DNA from: Amoebophrya sp. A120
Taxonomy: Eukaryota; Sar; Dinophyceae; Syndiniales; Amoebophryaceae
Direction: 5' to 3'
DNA: 64,000 bases
NCBI GenBank assembly: GCA_905178155.1
Contig: CAJINV010000002.1
Span: forward strand, 558,376-622,375
The notes beneath the pieces are model-generated. The model ran no database searches. It saw only the letters and a list, made by a program, of their open reading frames with translations, and was not told the origin of the DNA. Below, piece by piece: positions 12,701-25,000 of this stretch. The position numbers and the translations under genes were made by a program. Each line of letters begins with the position of its first letter. Position 1 is the first letter of the stretch.

Positions 12701-13765
12701 CCATGATGGCACACAAGTACTCGAGCGCTTTCTCGGCGGATTGGCGCGAGGCCTTCTTGTCTTTCGAGTCCTGCGTGGACATGGTCATCTTCTTGTCAGC
12801 CGCATTGATCTGCACGGGCCACGTGGTCATCTCGAGCGCTTCGCCACCCAAGAAAAGCGGATAATCTTCTTGATTGAAGGTCTGTTTTAAATTTTAGCTT
12901 TTGATATTTAGACTTCGATAAATACATGACTTCATTAAAATTTGTCATGCTGTGATCAAAACAAAAGTAAAAAGTACGTTCACGAGGGTGGTGCTCCGTT
13001 TCCGGCGCTTAGTGTCATCATGGGCCAAGGTGAAGAACGCATTGCGCCGGCGCTGCTCGGACGCCATGCCGGTAATGCGGAGCCAGCGGTCATCAAAAAG
13101 TCCACGCGAGCGAGACATCATAGCCATGCAGCGACGCAGGATCCAGGCCTGTGCTCAGAAGTTGATGATCATATGAGATGACATACATCGCCACGCTCGC
13201 ATCACAAATGAAATTCTAAAACTAACAACAGAGCTTCGTGGTACCAGTTGATGGCTTTCGGGCGCCAGGTTGACACGCTTCTTGCCGCTATCGACGACGG
13301 CGTCGATCTTGGCGGCCACCGCGGTGATCAACGTGTCGACCTCGTTGCCCACCCAGACGTCCGGAAACTTGACCATGCCCATACCATTCTGGTCGAAAAT
13401 CTTGCGCCAGTGCACGCGGTTCTCATTCTCGACGATGTCCCACGCAATGAAGGTTACCTGCGTTTTTAAAAGTATGAATATGAAAATTGGTGTGCTTCGA
13501 GCGCATGACGACAAGAATAAAACGACTATCTGCATGACAAAAAAATCAATACCGCCTTCTGGACAGTGCGCGTCGCCGTGATGCGACCACAGTCGGAGAT
13601 GCCGAGCTCGGCCAACGCATTGCGACACACTGCCACGCTGCGCTGGAAGTTCGTCGGCTGAGTGGTGTGCTGACGGAGATTGACACATCCTTCATTATCG
13701 GAGCGAGTAAGTGGATTGATAAAACGTTTTTGCGTGCCAGCGTTCATCGCTAGCTGCCACGACAT
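9797..13765 (-). CDS. hypothetical protein gene 4, six exons, about 1,100 aa
   Basis: Function is not recognised. Exons read from the ATG at 13765: 13765-13554 (MSWQLAMNAGTQKRF), 13459-13230 (VTFIAWDIVENENRVHWRKIF), 13148 to about 12,965 (AWILRRCMAMMSRSRGLFDD, then a KRRKR basic patch), about 12,882-12260 (NQEDYPLFLGGEALEMTTW), 11990-10353 (RLPIQGGVDTRWCGDLYTAL, with an acidic DADDDGLESDEEDD run) and about 10,230-9797 (LKDATLYSALDITALAYESL, ending in a Lys/Asp-rich tail). Introns at 13229-13149, 13553-13460 and 12259-11991 show GT-AG ends and preserve frame. The 10,352-10,230 acceptor is not clear. Acidic and Lys-rich low-complexity stretches suggest a soluble, possibly nuclear, protein; this is inference. 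Confidence 0.65.
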
Positions 13766-14515
13766 TTTCACTCTTCCTACGGGTTTTGACTGTGAGGGAA
13801 CTGTTGCGTTTTTTTGTAGACAAACAAGTTAATTGACGAAAAGACTACACTACTTCCAACACACAAACAGGCACGCGTGGTTGCAGCGAACAAAATACCG
13901 ATGGACTTCGCAGTACTAGGCGCAGGCACTTACTCTTAGTTTTTTCCTTTAAATTCAACATGAATCTTCTTCCGAGGAATTACACCAGACGGCTTCGAAG
14001 ATTATTTCGTGTTTTTGCAGCTATGGCTTGATGTAACAAGCATTATCCCTCCTTCACTAACCGTAATTCCGCTTTATAGTCAACCGAATACTTGCTGCTT
14101 CAAATTAGATGCCTATTTTCAGCGCGGCTACGCTCAAATCATCATCAGACATTGCTCGTGAATTAGTATAGTACTAAAAAGCAATAGTCTGTAAAGAAAG
14201 TAGGAGAAGAAACGCTCCTAAAACCGAATGACTCTGCTGTGCAAATTTTTCGCAAACCCCTGTATTTCAATAGCTGGGATAAGGCTATCATCGATGTTGC
14301 TGCGATGCGGCTGTATCCTTTCATAAATTTTTTCAGAAGCGAAAGTATACTAGTGCTTTGTCCTCAATTATAGTTGTTCTTGCAGCTACAAATAATAGAA
14401 CGATAAGGAGGAAGCAGTAGAAACAGCTTAAAACTCAATAAACTGGACCTAATACAACACTACAACTCAAATAGAGTAGTCGATTTTGATTTTCCAATTC
14501 GCGACGAAGCGCTAC
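13766..14515. other. intergenic, no feature seen
   Basis: AT-rich spacer with no coding exon or repeat that I can support. It must hold the 5' region of gene 4 and the 3' region of gene 5. Confidence 0.5.
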
Positions 14516-16295
14516 TTACAACTGCTTCGCCTTCTTCGCGGCTTTTCCTTTCGCCGGGGCGGCTTCGCGCTTCATCGGCTTCTTGTCCTCCACCTCCTCC
14601 TCCTTCTCCTCCTTCTTAGCGGCCTTCTTCTTAGGGGCGGCTTTCATAGACTTCGTAGTGGCCTCCACACCATCGTCCATGAGGGGCTGCGGGTCGGCCT
14701 TCTGGTCCTTCTTAGCACCCTTCTTGCCGGTGCCCTTCTTTTTCTTATCATCCTTTTCTTCCTTCTTCGCGTCGGAGTCCTTCTTTTTGTCATCGGACTC
14801 ATCGGGGGAGTTGTCCTTCATCTCCGCGTCACCGTCGGTCTTGGGGGACAAGTTCGCCACCACAGACATGACGTCCTGCATGTCGTTCTCGGTCAAGTTC
14901 GCGTAGTCCACCTTGCCAGCAGTCGCCTTCATCTTGGCGATGATTTCCGCGGTCATGTACCCCTCCGGGACAGCGGATCCGGGGACCGGAGTGGCCAGGT
15001 TGGGGACGGCCTTGGCGGCGCCCTTAGAAGCGAAGAAGTCGTCCTGATATTTATGTTTTATATTGAGGCTCGAACAAGAAGACACGAACGAAAATACGAC
15101 GCCAAATAAGTTGACTTATCATTATAAAAAACCACGTAACTCAACTTGACTTGTAAAAATTTAAAAATCAGGCACCGATTCGCTCAGCTTCAAGGAGCCG
15201 ACGTTCTTCTTCACGGTGCCCTTCTCGGCCTTGGGGACAAAACCGACCTTCTCCTCCTTCGCACCGATGCGGGTCTTGGCGTGGGGGTTGTTGGTGAAGG
15301 CGTTCAGCTGGTGCTTCTGTATATGATTTTAGTTGGTTACTTCTATGCTCTTCTACTACGCCACAAGTATGGAACATGTACATGAAACACGCATGACAAT
15401 TTTAAAATTCAAACTTGTTCTACCTGGAAGTCGAACTTCAGCTCCGGCACGGCATCCTTGTCCTCATCTTCGGTCGCGGAAGCGGAGGCAGACTCCATGT
15501 CAGAACCGTCGTACGCGATGCGCTTCGGTAACGACTTGTGAAACAACAACTTCTTCAGCACGTCCAAGTTACCCAAGGTGTCCAGCAGTTTGTCACCCAT
15601 CGCGCGCGCATCCAGGTCGGGCGAAGCCGCATCCACGGTGGGGGCGAACGCGGTGATCTTCAGCTTCCACTCAGCGGCAGACATCTTTTCGGACAGCTCT
15701 TCGGCCGCAGCCTTCAGGGTGGGAGCGTTCTTCTTTTCCGGTGCCTGTTATTGATTTTAGGTGGTCGCTCAAAAAGAAGTCACGTTTGCATCTCAGCGTG
15801 ACAAACTAGCATAATGATGTGGTTCAAAACTTCTATAAAAAAGCAAACGCGACTATACCGCTTTCTTCACTCCCTTCCAGACCTGGTTCCAGAACTCGAT
15901 CACGGCGGCCTGGTCCGGAAACTTGTGCCGGATGCTACGGGTGGCGGTGTTGCTGACGCAACCCAACAACTGCGCGGTGTTGTTGCAGCCAAGGTCGACG
16001 TAAACTGATTAGTTGTTTCAAGTGGAATTCGAAAATTTAGAAATCAGCATGAACATGTCATTTTCAATGGTGATATGCATGAAAAAAAAATTATCTTACA
16101 GACGGTCTCGCGGGGAAACGGGCAGTCGGGCATGGCGCTGATGTAAGTCCACCCAGCCTCTTGGGCCTGCACCACCAACAAGATGGCCGACAGGCTGCTC
16201 ACACCGTACTCCAGCTGGCTTGCGGAGAGACGCATCCCAGCAGCCAGACAATCCTGCAACTTTTGCAGGGCCACACTCTTGGCATTTTTGGACAT
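14516..16295 (-). CDS. hypothetical Lys-rich protein gene 5, five exons
   Basis: This is the cleanest gene model in the window. Exons are 16295-16100, 16004-15859, 15744-15424, 15316-15176 and 15043-14516. Every intron has a GT donor (GTAAGA, GTATAG, GTAGAA, GTGCCT) and a CAG acceptor, and all joins hold one frame. The protein starts MSKNAKSVALQKLQDCLAAG, continues FYVDLGCNNTAQLLGCVSNTATRS, and ends in a long tail of Lys, Ala and Glu runs (KKGTGKKGAKKDQK, APAKGKAAKKAKQL). The tail resembles nucleic-acid-binding or nuclear-targeting tails, but no family is recognised. The introns at 15317-15423 and 15745-15858 contain GCATGACAA-like words. Confidence 0.75.
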
Positions 16296-17217
16296 TGCGA
16301 AGAACGTCGTTGTTGTTGTTTTTATCGCTCGTTTTTTCACTCTTCCCTACGGTTGGAAATTAGAAAGCAGAATTGGCATGATCATGAAGATGGCATCATC
16401 AAATCCGTTATATGATACGCAAAAAAAAACCTTTTTCTTATAAGCGGGTTCGCGATTGACATGAAGATGGACGCGTGGTAAGTCAGCACAAGACTAACGA
16501 CACACAAAAGGGGGGGGATCTTGAATGCGTGTTGTAATGTGGGGCAGTACAGGTCTTATTAGGTGTGAATCCTAAAGAGCTTAGTACTTTGGCCAGAATT
16601 GAACGTCATGCACTACCATCCTGCTGTGGTGCAATTGAACAAACAAAAAAAACACAGACCCAGCCTATTCAACTCATGGCGCCCGTCGTTCTCAACTCGG
16701 TATTGCGCCGCTATTCTCTTCTTTTTCATCTCATTTGCATACATAAAAAAAGCTTTTTCTCGGTGGCCAGTGCTTCTGTATTCTGATGCTTCTGGTTTCG
16801 ACTTAGGGTTTAGGCCTTCTGGATGACCACTCTTCACATCTATCTTTCAACCAAACAACAGGACACTCCACAGTCAGAGTAACAGCCTGCTACGTGACGG
16901 GGCACCAGGAGCGCGAAGTCAACCGGCACCTGGACAAGCTGCAAAAAACCCGCTTTTAGAAGGCTTATTCCGCCCTCTAATTTCACCTTAATCCATGACC
17001 AAACTAGTTACCTTATCTAGCTAGCTCAAATTGGAACGTTCATTTTGACTTGCATACTCTTCTCCAACTGCTACCACCACGGGAGACGGCACCTGTACGC
17101 GCGCACGCGACGCGCGAAACAACACCTAAACAGCACCTGATACTGCAATGTTTTTAATTTGAAATGGGGATTTTTGAATCGCGTTGACAATAATCACTCA
17201 GACGCTGCCATACATTT
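16296..17217. other. intergenic spacer
   Basis: No coding exon is seen. It contains a short run resembling plant-type telomere repeat (TTAGGGTTTAGG near 16,803). At its right edge (about 17,207-17,224) is the terminal piece of a family B introner with no matching left end. Confidence 0.5.
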
Positions 17218-20200
17218 TTACATTTGATATTGCACCTGATCGTACAACGTTTTCTCTTTTTGCTTCAAAACTTGGATTATCACCTGCAGGTATGTCGGAG
17301 TTTGGAAAGAACTTGTGATGCGGGCTCGACAGTCATGAGGACGCCTCCAATCGCAGCGAAGCACGACAAGTTTTTGAGTCGCTAGGCGTTGCCCATTCTG
17401 CATGGCAAACTGCGTTTCTGCATGACAGTAACCACTCGGGGCGCTTGGATAACGTACATGACAGACTTGAGACTCATGCTGGCCGAGCATGACAAACCTG
17501 GCCTTCTGCCCGACCCAGACATATTTGCAATTGATATGGAGAATTTTCTGGTAGGGTTCGAGCCGCAAAGCAACGTATTGTTCCGTAATTTTGTCGTACT
17601 CTTGGTTCGCGGCTTTTGTCATAGAAGTTGAGGATGTAGTACAACCACCGCCGGGTTGATGCGACTGCATTATGTTGTTCGTGGCACCAACATCAGAAAG
17701 TGATGTTTTGGACCATGTTGAAGATGAAGTCGGAATCATTTGTGCTGCTGAAACACCACGACTACCAGCAACACCTGCAGATGACCTGTCCGAGCTGACG
17801 TTCCCAAAGGAAGACTCGTGTGTAGTGGTCGTGTTGCTGGAATTTGTGTTGGTATCCTGTGCAAAAGTATCGCAATCTTCGTAGTGATTGCAGGTATGCA
17901 TCAGCATTACAAACTCCTTTCTTATGGTAAATCCGCATTACAAACTCCATTTCTCATCCTGGTTGAATTCGTACTAGTACGATGCTTTTGTTTTGCAATC
18001 CTTAGATGGTGGAATTTAGCAATGTGTTGAAAACTGCCCCTGCGGAGGTAGGCGGAGGGGGCTCGTCTAGCACTTCATCTTTGTTCTCCATCTCCGGGTG
18101 GTCGTGGTCGAAAATAGATTCGTTTTTGCCCATAGTTGCAGAAGTTCCTGGATGCTGATTCCCCTGCAGCTTGATGTAGTTTTCTTCTTCTTCTTCTTCT
18201 TCTTCTTCTCTCACCGACAGCACATTCATCTGTTTCAAGATCGGATCCACATCGTCCAGATCCTCCTCCTCGTTCACCGTGCCAATCGACGACATGAGCA
18301 CAGATGGGTTCACCGCGGTTCTTTTGTGCTTCTTATTACTAGATGTTTGTTCCCCCGGAGCAGCTGCACCTCCGGGGTTGACTGAAATAGTTGACCCTGT
18401 GGAAGTTGTTGACAACACGGAGGAATTAATGATCTTGTTTCTCGACGTAGACACGGCATTCAATCTCCCGTGTAGTTGCTGCTGTTGCTGCCCCCCGGAG
18501 GTTCCACGTGGGGCTGGGGAGTAAGTCGTGCGTTGTGGTTTATTTTTCAATTTTAAATTTTCATTTGTTTTCCCAGGAACGACACCTCCGCCACTCCCGC
18601 TGTTCAAATTCCGGGTGTTCACGTCTTGGTCATAGTAAAGCGAGTTACTGTTCGTGTGCTGCTGATGGCCATGTTGTTGCAGTCCTGATGAAGTAGTTCT
18701 ATTCAGCCCGGATGATGATGATCCCGATCGTCCGGCATGAAGATTTTTACTGTGCGGGGACACCAGAATGGAGCTCGGCGACGGAAAATTTTTCTCCTTC
18801 CAAACTAAGGTCCGCTCGAGACTGAGGTTCAGGAGGTGGAGCGCTCGGAGTTGAAACTCTGCTTCTTTCACTTCTAATTCCTCTTCGTCAACGTTCTGCA
18901 GCAAAACGTGCATCTTCGGCGCCTGGTCTGGGGGAATCGTGGGGGACTTGGCAGGAACACCAAGCTGGTTATTTTCCGGTGGCGGTGACAGAGCGTACCT
19001 GAGTTTATGCTTTTCCTTTCACTTCGTAGTTCATTCTGCGTTCCTTGCATTACAAACTAACCAAGCTTCTCGCAAAGTATACAAAAAGCCATCTCGTCAA
19101 CCAAACTCATGATCAAGCAGAAGCAAGCCCTTCCATACCATATGTTCCACATCTCCTTCGACCCCTCCTTATCCGCCACTCCACCCACCGGTATGACCAC
19201 TGTGCCCAGGATCTTTTGCTCACGCGTCTTATTTATGCATTGCAAAAGTATCACACTCGTATAAATGCATTACAAATTTCCTCAGCATGAGAAATTAAAT
19301 TTGTAATGCGGATTTACCTTGAGAAAAAAATTTGTAATGCATGATTGCAATACGAGTACGACTACGATACTTTTGCTCGCGCGTCTTATTTTCAAAAACC
19401 GTCAACTCAACCACCTGTTGATCAGACTTCGTGCATTCCTCGATGTCGCTGAGGTAATTCGACGGTGATGCTGCACACGAACTGCCCGTAGTACCGATAT
19501 GAATTGCAAAAGCATCGTACTAGTAGTATAAATTGCATTACAAATTAGCTCAGCGTGAAAAATCAATCGGGTGCTCGCTTCTTCAGGCGAGCGAGTAACT
19601 GTTTAGCGTACTTTCTATGTTCCTGCTTGTAAATAGCTGGTGAATAGTGTTTCAACTTATCACCACCGGAGCTTGATGAAACAAAACCCTTTTTAGCTGT
19701 GAGCCAGTCAAGCTCGGGGAGTTGCCTGGGAGAATGTCAGCCGGAGCCAGCAATCAGCCCTGGCTTCAGATGGGCGCAATACTACCTCCTCATCCGTACT
19801 GCACCTATCAACCTCCGCACAACCGCAAGGTCCTAAGCAAGCCGCCTCTGCTTGCCCTTCCTTGCGTCAGAACAGGCGCCAAAGAACTGGCAGGTCCTAA
19901 GCAAGACGCCTCTTCTTGCCCTTCCTGCCGACCCTACCTGAGCCTGAGCTCTGGCAGTGGTACGTAAACGCCACCAAGAGACACAGGAAAACACGGAGTT
20001 ATGCCCTGCATCTCCCAGTTGCCCCCCTTTACCCTAGCCCTAACCCTTGAACCCTACTGCAGCGCCGCATTACTCGGCGCCCGACTACTTCGCAGCACTC
20101 CTGGATTGGTTGTAGGTCCATTTTTGCTTCATATTTGCGCCTTTTGATGTCCTGCGTCGCTCGTTAGTGACTCTTGACCCGAAAGTAGGAGGTGCGTCGG

Positions 20201-21183
20201 GGTCGGCATCTCCGAAAGCACTTTTGCGTTGAGATTAGTCGCTGCTATAGTGAAAAAAGGAAACCGTAGGATCGTCTACTACTTCCTTTCCCGTCAAAAA
20301 GGATCAGCGTGAAAAATGAAATTTGTCATGCTAAATTACCTAAGAAACCAGATTTGTCATGCTAGTCTGGCATTTATACGAGTACGATACTTTTGTTTTG
20401 GATAACCGAATTCCGGTGACAACTTCGCTTTCCCGTCATTCACGATCGGGATCTGGACAGGCCTATGAATTGCAAAAATGTCTGGGTCTGGAAGATTGGA
20501 ACTTGTCATGCTGCATCTGGATCATGCAAAAATTTGTGTTGCATGATTACCAAAAGATGTCCGCTTTTGACCAGGTTGACAGGGAGTTTCTCATGCAGGA
20601 TAGGCATGATAGACATCTCACAGCATCTCTCATGCTAGGTGCTGCATGCCAGGCCTCATGGGTCATGGAAAACCTGCATCACAAATCTCGCATTCTTCCA
20701 GACCCAGACATTTCTACATTCGATAGGGCCGGCCGTGCGATTTTTTTCCAGCTCCTACAGCTGTGCTTTCAACATCTTCTCCAGGAGTTGTACCAGCGAC
20801 GGTAGGGACGCTGAGAATTTTTGGGCGAAAATTATACAGGGTTGCACTCCCATTATTACTGTGACCGGACAGGGGAGACGGTGCGGCGTTTGTTTTCACT
20901 TCCACCACGTATTCGGTCGGTGGGGAGGTGGAGGAAGAGGAATAATCGGGTGCAGTTCTTATCCTGTGCAAAAGTATCGCACTCGTAGCAATTGCAATCA
21001 TGCATTTACAAATTTTTTTCTGGAGCTAAATCCGCATTACAAATTTTATTTCTCATGCTGAGGAAATTTGTAATGCATTTATACGAGTACGATACTTTTG
21101 CAATGCATAGCTCTTGCGCTGGATTGACGTTTATTTGGTGATTCCACGTTCCCGAGTTCGAGAACGTGGAGCAGCAGCAACAT
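17218..21183 (-). CDS. C2-domain protein with low-complexity tail
   Basis: The start is the ATG at 21183 (MLLLLHVLELGNVESPNKRQ). Joining exons across introners gives a C2-like beta-sandwich order: first strand LLLLHVLELGN, then TEYVVEVKTNA, VQIPIVNDGKAKL, VVELTVFENKTREQKILGTVVIPVGG and MWNIWYALSPPPE. C2 domains bind phospholipid, often with calcium; I cannot confirm the calcium-binding Asp residues. The intron 18999-19138 has canonical GT-AG ends. The C-terminal half has a short helical stretch (DEEELEVKEAEFQLRALHLLNL), then Ser/Gln/Asn-rich sequence, a nine-Glu run and a coil ending at 17218. The stop falls within a truncated family B introner end, so the true 3' exon may be lost. Part of this gene is copied at 29.4-30.4 kb. 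Confidence 0.55.
17291..17536. mobile_element. introner, family B
   Basis: Ends resemble the B-family pair (TATGTCGGAGTTTGGAAAG and CCGACCCAGACATATTTGC...GATA). It separates the last two exons of the C2 gene. No exact flanking repeat. A near-identical copy lies at 29490-29735. Confidence 0.8.
17853..18006. mobile_element. introner, family A
   Basis: Left end TATCCTGTGCAAAAGTATCG, right end altered (GATGCTTTTGTTTTGCAATC). Flanked by TGGT. Excision joins N-S-T to N-T-N-S-S-N in the C2 gene and removes an apparent stop at 18002. Confidence 0.75.
18178..18212 (+). repeat. CTT/GAA microsatellite in coding sequence
   Basis: About ten TTC units, read on the minus strand as a run of Glu codons in the C2 gene. 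Also present in the copy near 29.9 kb. Confidence 0.8.
19234..19370. mobile_element. introner, family A, with long flanking repeat
   Basis: A-family ends. The flanks show an unusually long near-direct repeat, TGCTCACGCGTCTTAT versus TGCTCGCGCGTCTTAT. Excision restores FENKTREQKILG in the C2 domain. Confidence 0.75.
19564..20303. mobile_element. 740-bp insertion inside a family A introner
   Basis: The insert is bounded by a 14-bp direct repeat, TCAGCGTGAAAAAT (19550-19563 and 20304-20317), which belongs to the interrupted introner. It has no coding frame of note and no terminal inverted repeat that I can see. It contains a 64-bp-spaced duplication and a short telomere-like CCCTAACCCT near 20,036. 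The repeat length is compatible with a SINE-like or other target-primed insertion; that is inference. Confidence 0.7.
19829..19935 (+). repeat. direct repeat within the 740-bp insert
   Basis: GGTCCTAAGCAAG followed by CGCCTCTNCTTGCCCTTCCT occurs at 19829 and again at 19893, with only a few changes. Confidence 0.75.
20464..20725. mobile_element. introner, family B
   Basis: B-family ends (AAAAATGTCTGGGTCTGGAAG and TTCCAGACCCAGACATTTC). Flanks share GGCC. Separates two C2-domain exons. Confidence 0.85.
20960..21109. mobile_element. introner, family A
   Basis: TATCCTGTGCAAAAGTATCG left and CGATACTTTTGCAATGCATA right. No exact flanking repeat. First intron of the C2 gene. Confidence 0.8.
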
Positions 21184-22064
21184 CTTGCTGATGAGTACAG
21201 CTGTTCTAACTATAGCAAAAATCTACTTAGATAAACTAGAGCAGCTCTACTTTATATTTTTGCGCTGACCACTCCTGTGGCCATCAGGGTTGAGAAATCT
21301 TGACGTTGCAAGTTGCTCGTAGAAGTACTAGTGGTCTAGCTCTAATATCAAATGAGGATGCGAAAAGACACGCTCGTGTGATACGTAACAATTAGAAGTG
21401 TGTCTTTATTCATCTTCATCTTTACGAAAAAAAGTTGTCCTCCCTTGCTTTCTTTCACTTGGCAGGCGACTCAGCAACACACGATTAGAAGCGGCACGAA
21501 AAAAAACCTTGTGTGATTCTTTGTTCCTTAAGTATCGGACGGGATTGCAGCTCGATGACGCGGACGACAGAACCGAAAAGGAAAAACAAATGGAATAGGC
21601 AAGGTGGTATAGACGTGTATACAGCGACTCGTAGACCGAAAATTTTCCAACCGACAAGAAATGGAGCAAAAAGAACCACCTCAAAACAGGGACCGAGGGA
21701 CTATCATCCGTGCAGCACGCGAGTAAATTTTCAGCACGCGAATAGATATCATCAATTTCAATATACAACAATAAAGCCGCCACCTGCCCCCGCAACCGCA
21801 TCGGTTATGCTCCTCGTCCACCAATCTTGACGCAAGTCCAGAAGAAACGCCATCATCACGACCACTGGTGCTTACAGTTCGATTGTGCAAAGAAACCTTC
21901 GAAAAGCAAGATCGAAACAGCGAAGCATTCATCTTCATTCGGTATTTTTGTAGTTGTACTGGCGTGTGAAATAATTTGAGTCAGCATGTTGAGCTTGCAG
22001 TTTATGGTGATGTTATCCCACTTTCGTAAATGAAGGACAAACAAATAGTGAAGAAGGTACTTAC
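21184..22064. other. region between the C2 gene and the last firm CEP135-like exon
   Basis: May hold the last exon or 3' UTR of the coiled-coil gene. A GTAAGT donor at 22064 implies a further exon, possibly from about 21,957, where a CAG acceptor precedes a frame containing MKMNASLFRSCFSKVSLHN. I could not fix the stop codon. Confidence 0.35.
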
Positions 22065-25000
22065 TTCTCGTGAAGACGGCGCTTTGGCCCCCCGTGCCGA
22101 AATGAGGTAAAAATTTGAACTGGTGTAACAAGCAACATTCTTGTACATTTTTCCTATTGGCGTCAAGGCGTATATTAAGAGAATAAACAAACTTGAACTT
22201 CGTGACGCCGAGCCTGCGTTGATGAATACTATCTGTAAGTTACATACAGAGCTCGCGGCAGCTGCAGTTTTAATAGGCGCTCTAAAAAATAGACTTCGTT
22301 GACAATGTTCGATAAACAGCGAACGAGGAACTGCATGATAATCCGGAAAAATATGAAGTTATCAACTGTAAAAATGTCTGGGTCTGGAAGAATCCAACTT
22401 GTTATGCTGATTTTGGATTTTAAGAAAATCTGTATTGCACGAGCAGCAAAGAGAGTCCAAGTTTTGCTACACGGAAAGAGCATACATTTGTCATGCGGTA
22501 TAGGCATCAGGAAGCCCTCACAAAATCTGTGATGCTAGGGCATGCATCACAGACATCAGGAGTCATGCAAAATGTGCATGACAAACGCAAACCTGGCAAT
22601 CTTCCAGACCCAGACATTTTTACATTTGATAGAAGTGACCCTGCGCACGACCTCCTGACCGCGGCCCCGCGCGCTTTGGCAACGGTGGTTGCGGTATGAA
22701 CTGTAAAAGCATCGTACTAGTATAAATTGCATTACAAATTAGCCCAGCATTACAAATTGAATTTGTAATGCTGATTTACCTTGCGAAAAAGATTTGTATT
22801 GCATAAATGCAATTACTACTAGTACGATACTTTTGCAGTTCATATGCGGCCATGAAGACGGCTTGAAATTGGTAATACATTGGTGTAAAAGAAGTAGAAG
22901 TAGCATATCAACATGTTGATTTTGATGTAGAAAGCAAACCCGAAAAAAAAAGAAATTGTTGCAGATCTTTGGCAAAATTTCCGTGCAGCTGCTCTAAAGA
23001 CCACCACGACAACATATCGTGGATTTTAAGAAGTGAGTGTAGAAAGAGCAATGCCTGATTTTGTGTTAGTTTGAAAACTAACATTGATGTTTTACGTAAA
23101 AAATATAGAAGTGGTAGGAAAATAAAACCCCCTACTGTTTGTTTGCTTATTCTAATAAAGTCGTGGCTTTCTGCCCGTTGAGTGATGAATTTATTCTATT
23201 CGGCGCTTTCGCCTCAGAGTATCCGTTTGTCTACTCATTATCGCCTGGATAAAGTTGTCGATAGATTATTACTGTAAACCAGTCAACACCCCAGCTGCTT
23301 CCTCCTTGTTGTCTCTCCCCCGACGTCCTTACCCTCACTTCGGCGCCGTCCTTTTTTTCAATTCCTCATATCGCAAGGAAAAATCCCCCCTCCCCATATT
23401 GACGTGGTAGGCTTTCGAAAATTTGTGTTGCTGACTTGTGATCACAAATCGCGTCTGTCTTGCAAGACGGCAACTCCACCGGCTCCGCCGCATTATGCGG
23501 GCGGTTTATCTTCATGCTGTGGGGCCTACAGCACGGACGTTTTTCATGCTAAGCTCCTAGGTCAAAGCCTCTCTACTCAGGCTTGATATGGGTCTGCAGT
23601 CCTCTCCAGCAACACAAATCTGATTTGTGTACTCAAATCCAGCATCAGAAACTTTGTTTTGATATGGGGAGGAGGGATTTTTCCTTTTGATACCTCATTC
23701 TCCGCTGTCAGCCGCACATTTTCCGCGTCCATTTCGCTATCCAGGGAAAAAAGTGTAACAGTTACACACTTGTTGGAGTTTCTGCATCACAAAGTTGCTC
23801 GACATGTTGGCAAAGAAAACCTGTGATGCGCAGACTGTATGTAAGGCAAAACACAAAGGAAAGGAGGCTGGCCCTGGCAAGCATTTCCTGCAGGAAAGAG
23901 GTTGTCTGTCTTGCTTGTCTTCCATCAGAGTGTGTAACTGTAACACTATTTTTCTCACGATATTCGCCTATCAAAGCGTACTGCTGATCCAACGTTTTGT
24001 ACAAAGTTTGCAAGTCCGCCGTCCCGCCCGTCGCCGTGGAATTTATCGGTTTTTCCATGGTGGTTGCGTTCTGAATGGTGGTGGCGTTTAAGGACGTTGC
24101 GTTCATCAAGCTTGTACTCGTGATCGCACTGGTATTGGTTCGGTCCTGCCCGCCCACCGCTGCGCCGGAGTCGTTGACATTCGACGAGCTTTTCCTCACT
24201 TCCGCCAACAACGCTTCCAACTTTTTGTTGCGCTGCCGCTCCAACTTTGTTAGCTCTTTCTCCTGCTGGAGGTCGTTTTTCAACCTGGTCGACTCGATCA
24301 GCGATCTGTCCTGCTGGGCCCGGGAGGCGGCGAGGTCGCGCTCCAGGTTGAAGCGACGCAGCTCGACCTCCTTCACCGCTTGGCCGGAAACCTTTTGTAA
24401 GAGTTGAAGTTGTGACATCAAACTCAAGTACTTGTTACTTATACTAGATCCAACACTTCTCCCAAGTCGAGTCAAATTTACCTATACCGCTGCTGTTGTC
24501 TTCGTGCCATGTCAATGAGAAAACATTTTTAGAAGGTTGTTGCCAAGTTCAAACCTGAAACACATGATCCTCAAAATCAGTACGAAAATCTCCTGCTCAA
24601 ACTCCCTTTCCCGCCTTAATTTCTCCTCCGCCTCCTGCGTCAATCCCTCCATATGGATTGCAAAAGTGTCTGGGTCTGGAAAGTTGGAGCGTGTAATGAT
24701 GGTCCTGCATTCCTGTGAAATCTGTATTGCATGACCAACAAAAGTGGTACTTAGCCTCTCACGTCTTACAAAAACGCAGTTTCTCATGCGGAGTTCGTAT
24801 GATAAAGCGATGTGCAGACTTGTTATGCTTTCCTGCATGAGGAAGTGACTTCCTCTTGCACATTTTAGCATCACAAATTTCCAGACCCAGATGACATGTT
24901 TGCATTTGATACTCCAACCGCTGGCACAAATCGCTCACCTGCTGTTTCAAGGCCACCACGTTCAAGCCCTCTTGCCTCGCGGTATGGCGTTCTCAACTGT

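Larger units (their letters stand above)
19498..20404. mobile_element. introner, family A, composite (907 bp)
   Basis: A-family ends with exact 5-bp flank ACCGA on both sides. It is far longer than a normal A copy (about 150 bp) because of a 740-bp insertion listed separately. It lies inside the C2-domain coding region. Confidence 0.8.

Noticed and set aside
19564-19610. U6 snRNA (GTGCTCGCTTC start)
   Set aside because: Only about 11 bases match; the conserved ACAGAGA and AGC regions are absent.
20031-20054. Interstitial telomere (CCCTAGCCCTAACCCT)
   Set aside because: Too short and imperfect; noted only as part of the 740-bp insert.
20100-20135. Dinoflagellate spliced-leader relic (GTCCATTTTTGCTTCA)
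   Set aside because: Resembles the leader only partly and is not at an exon start.
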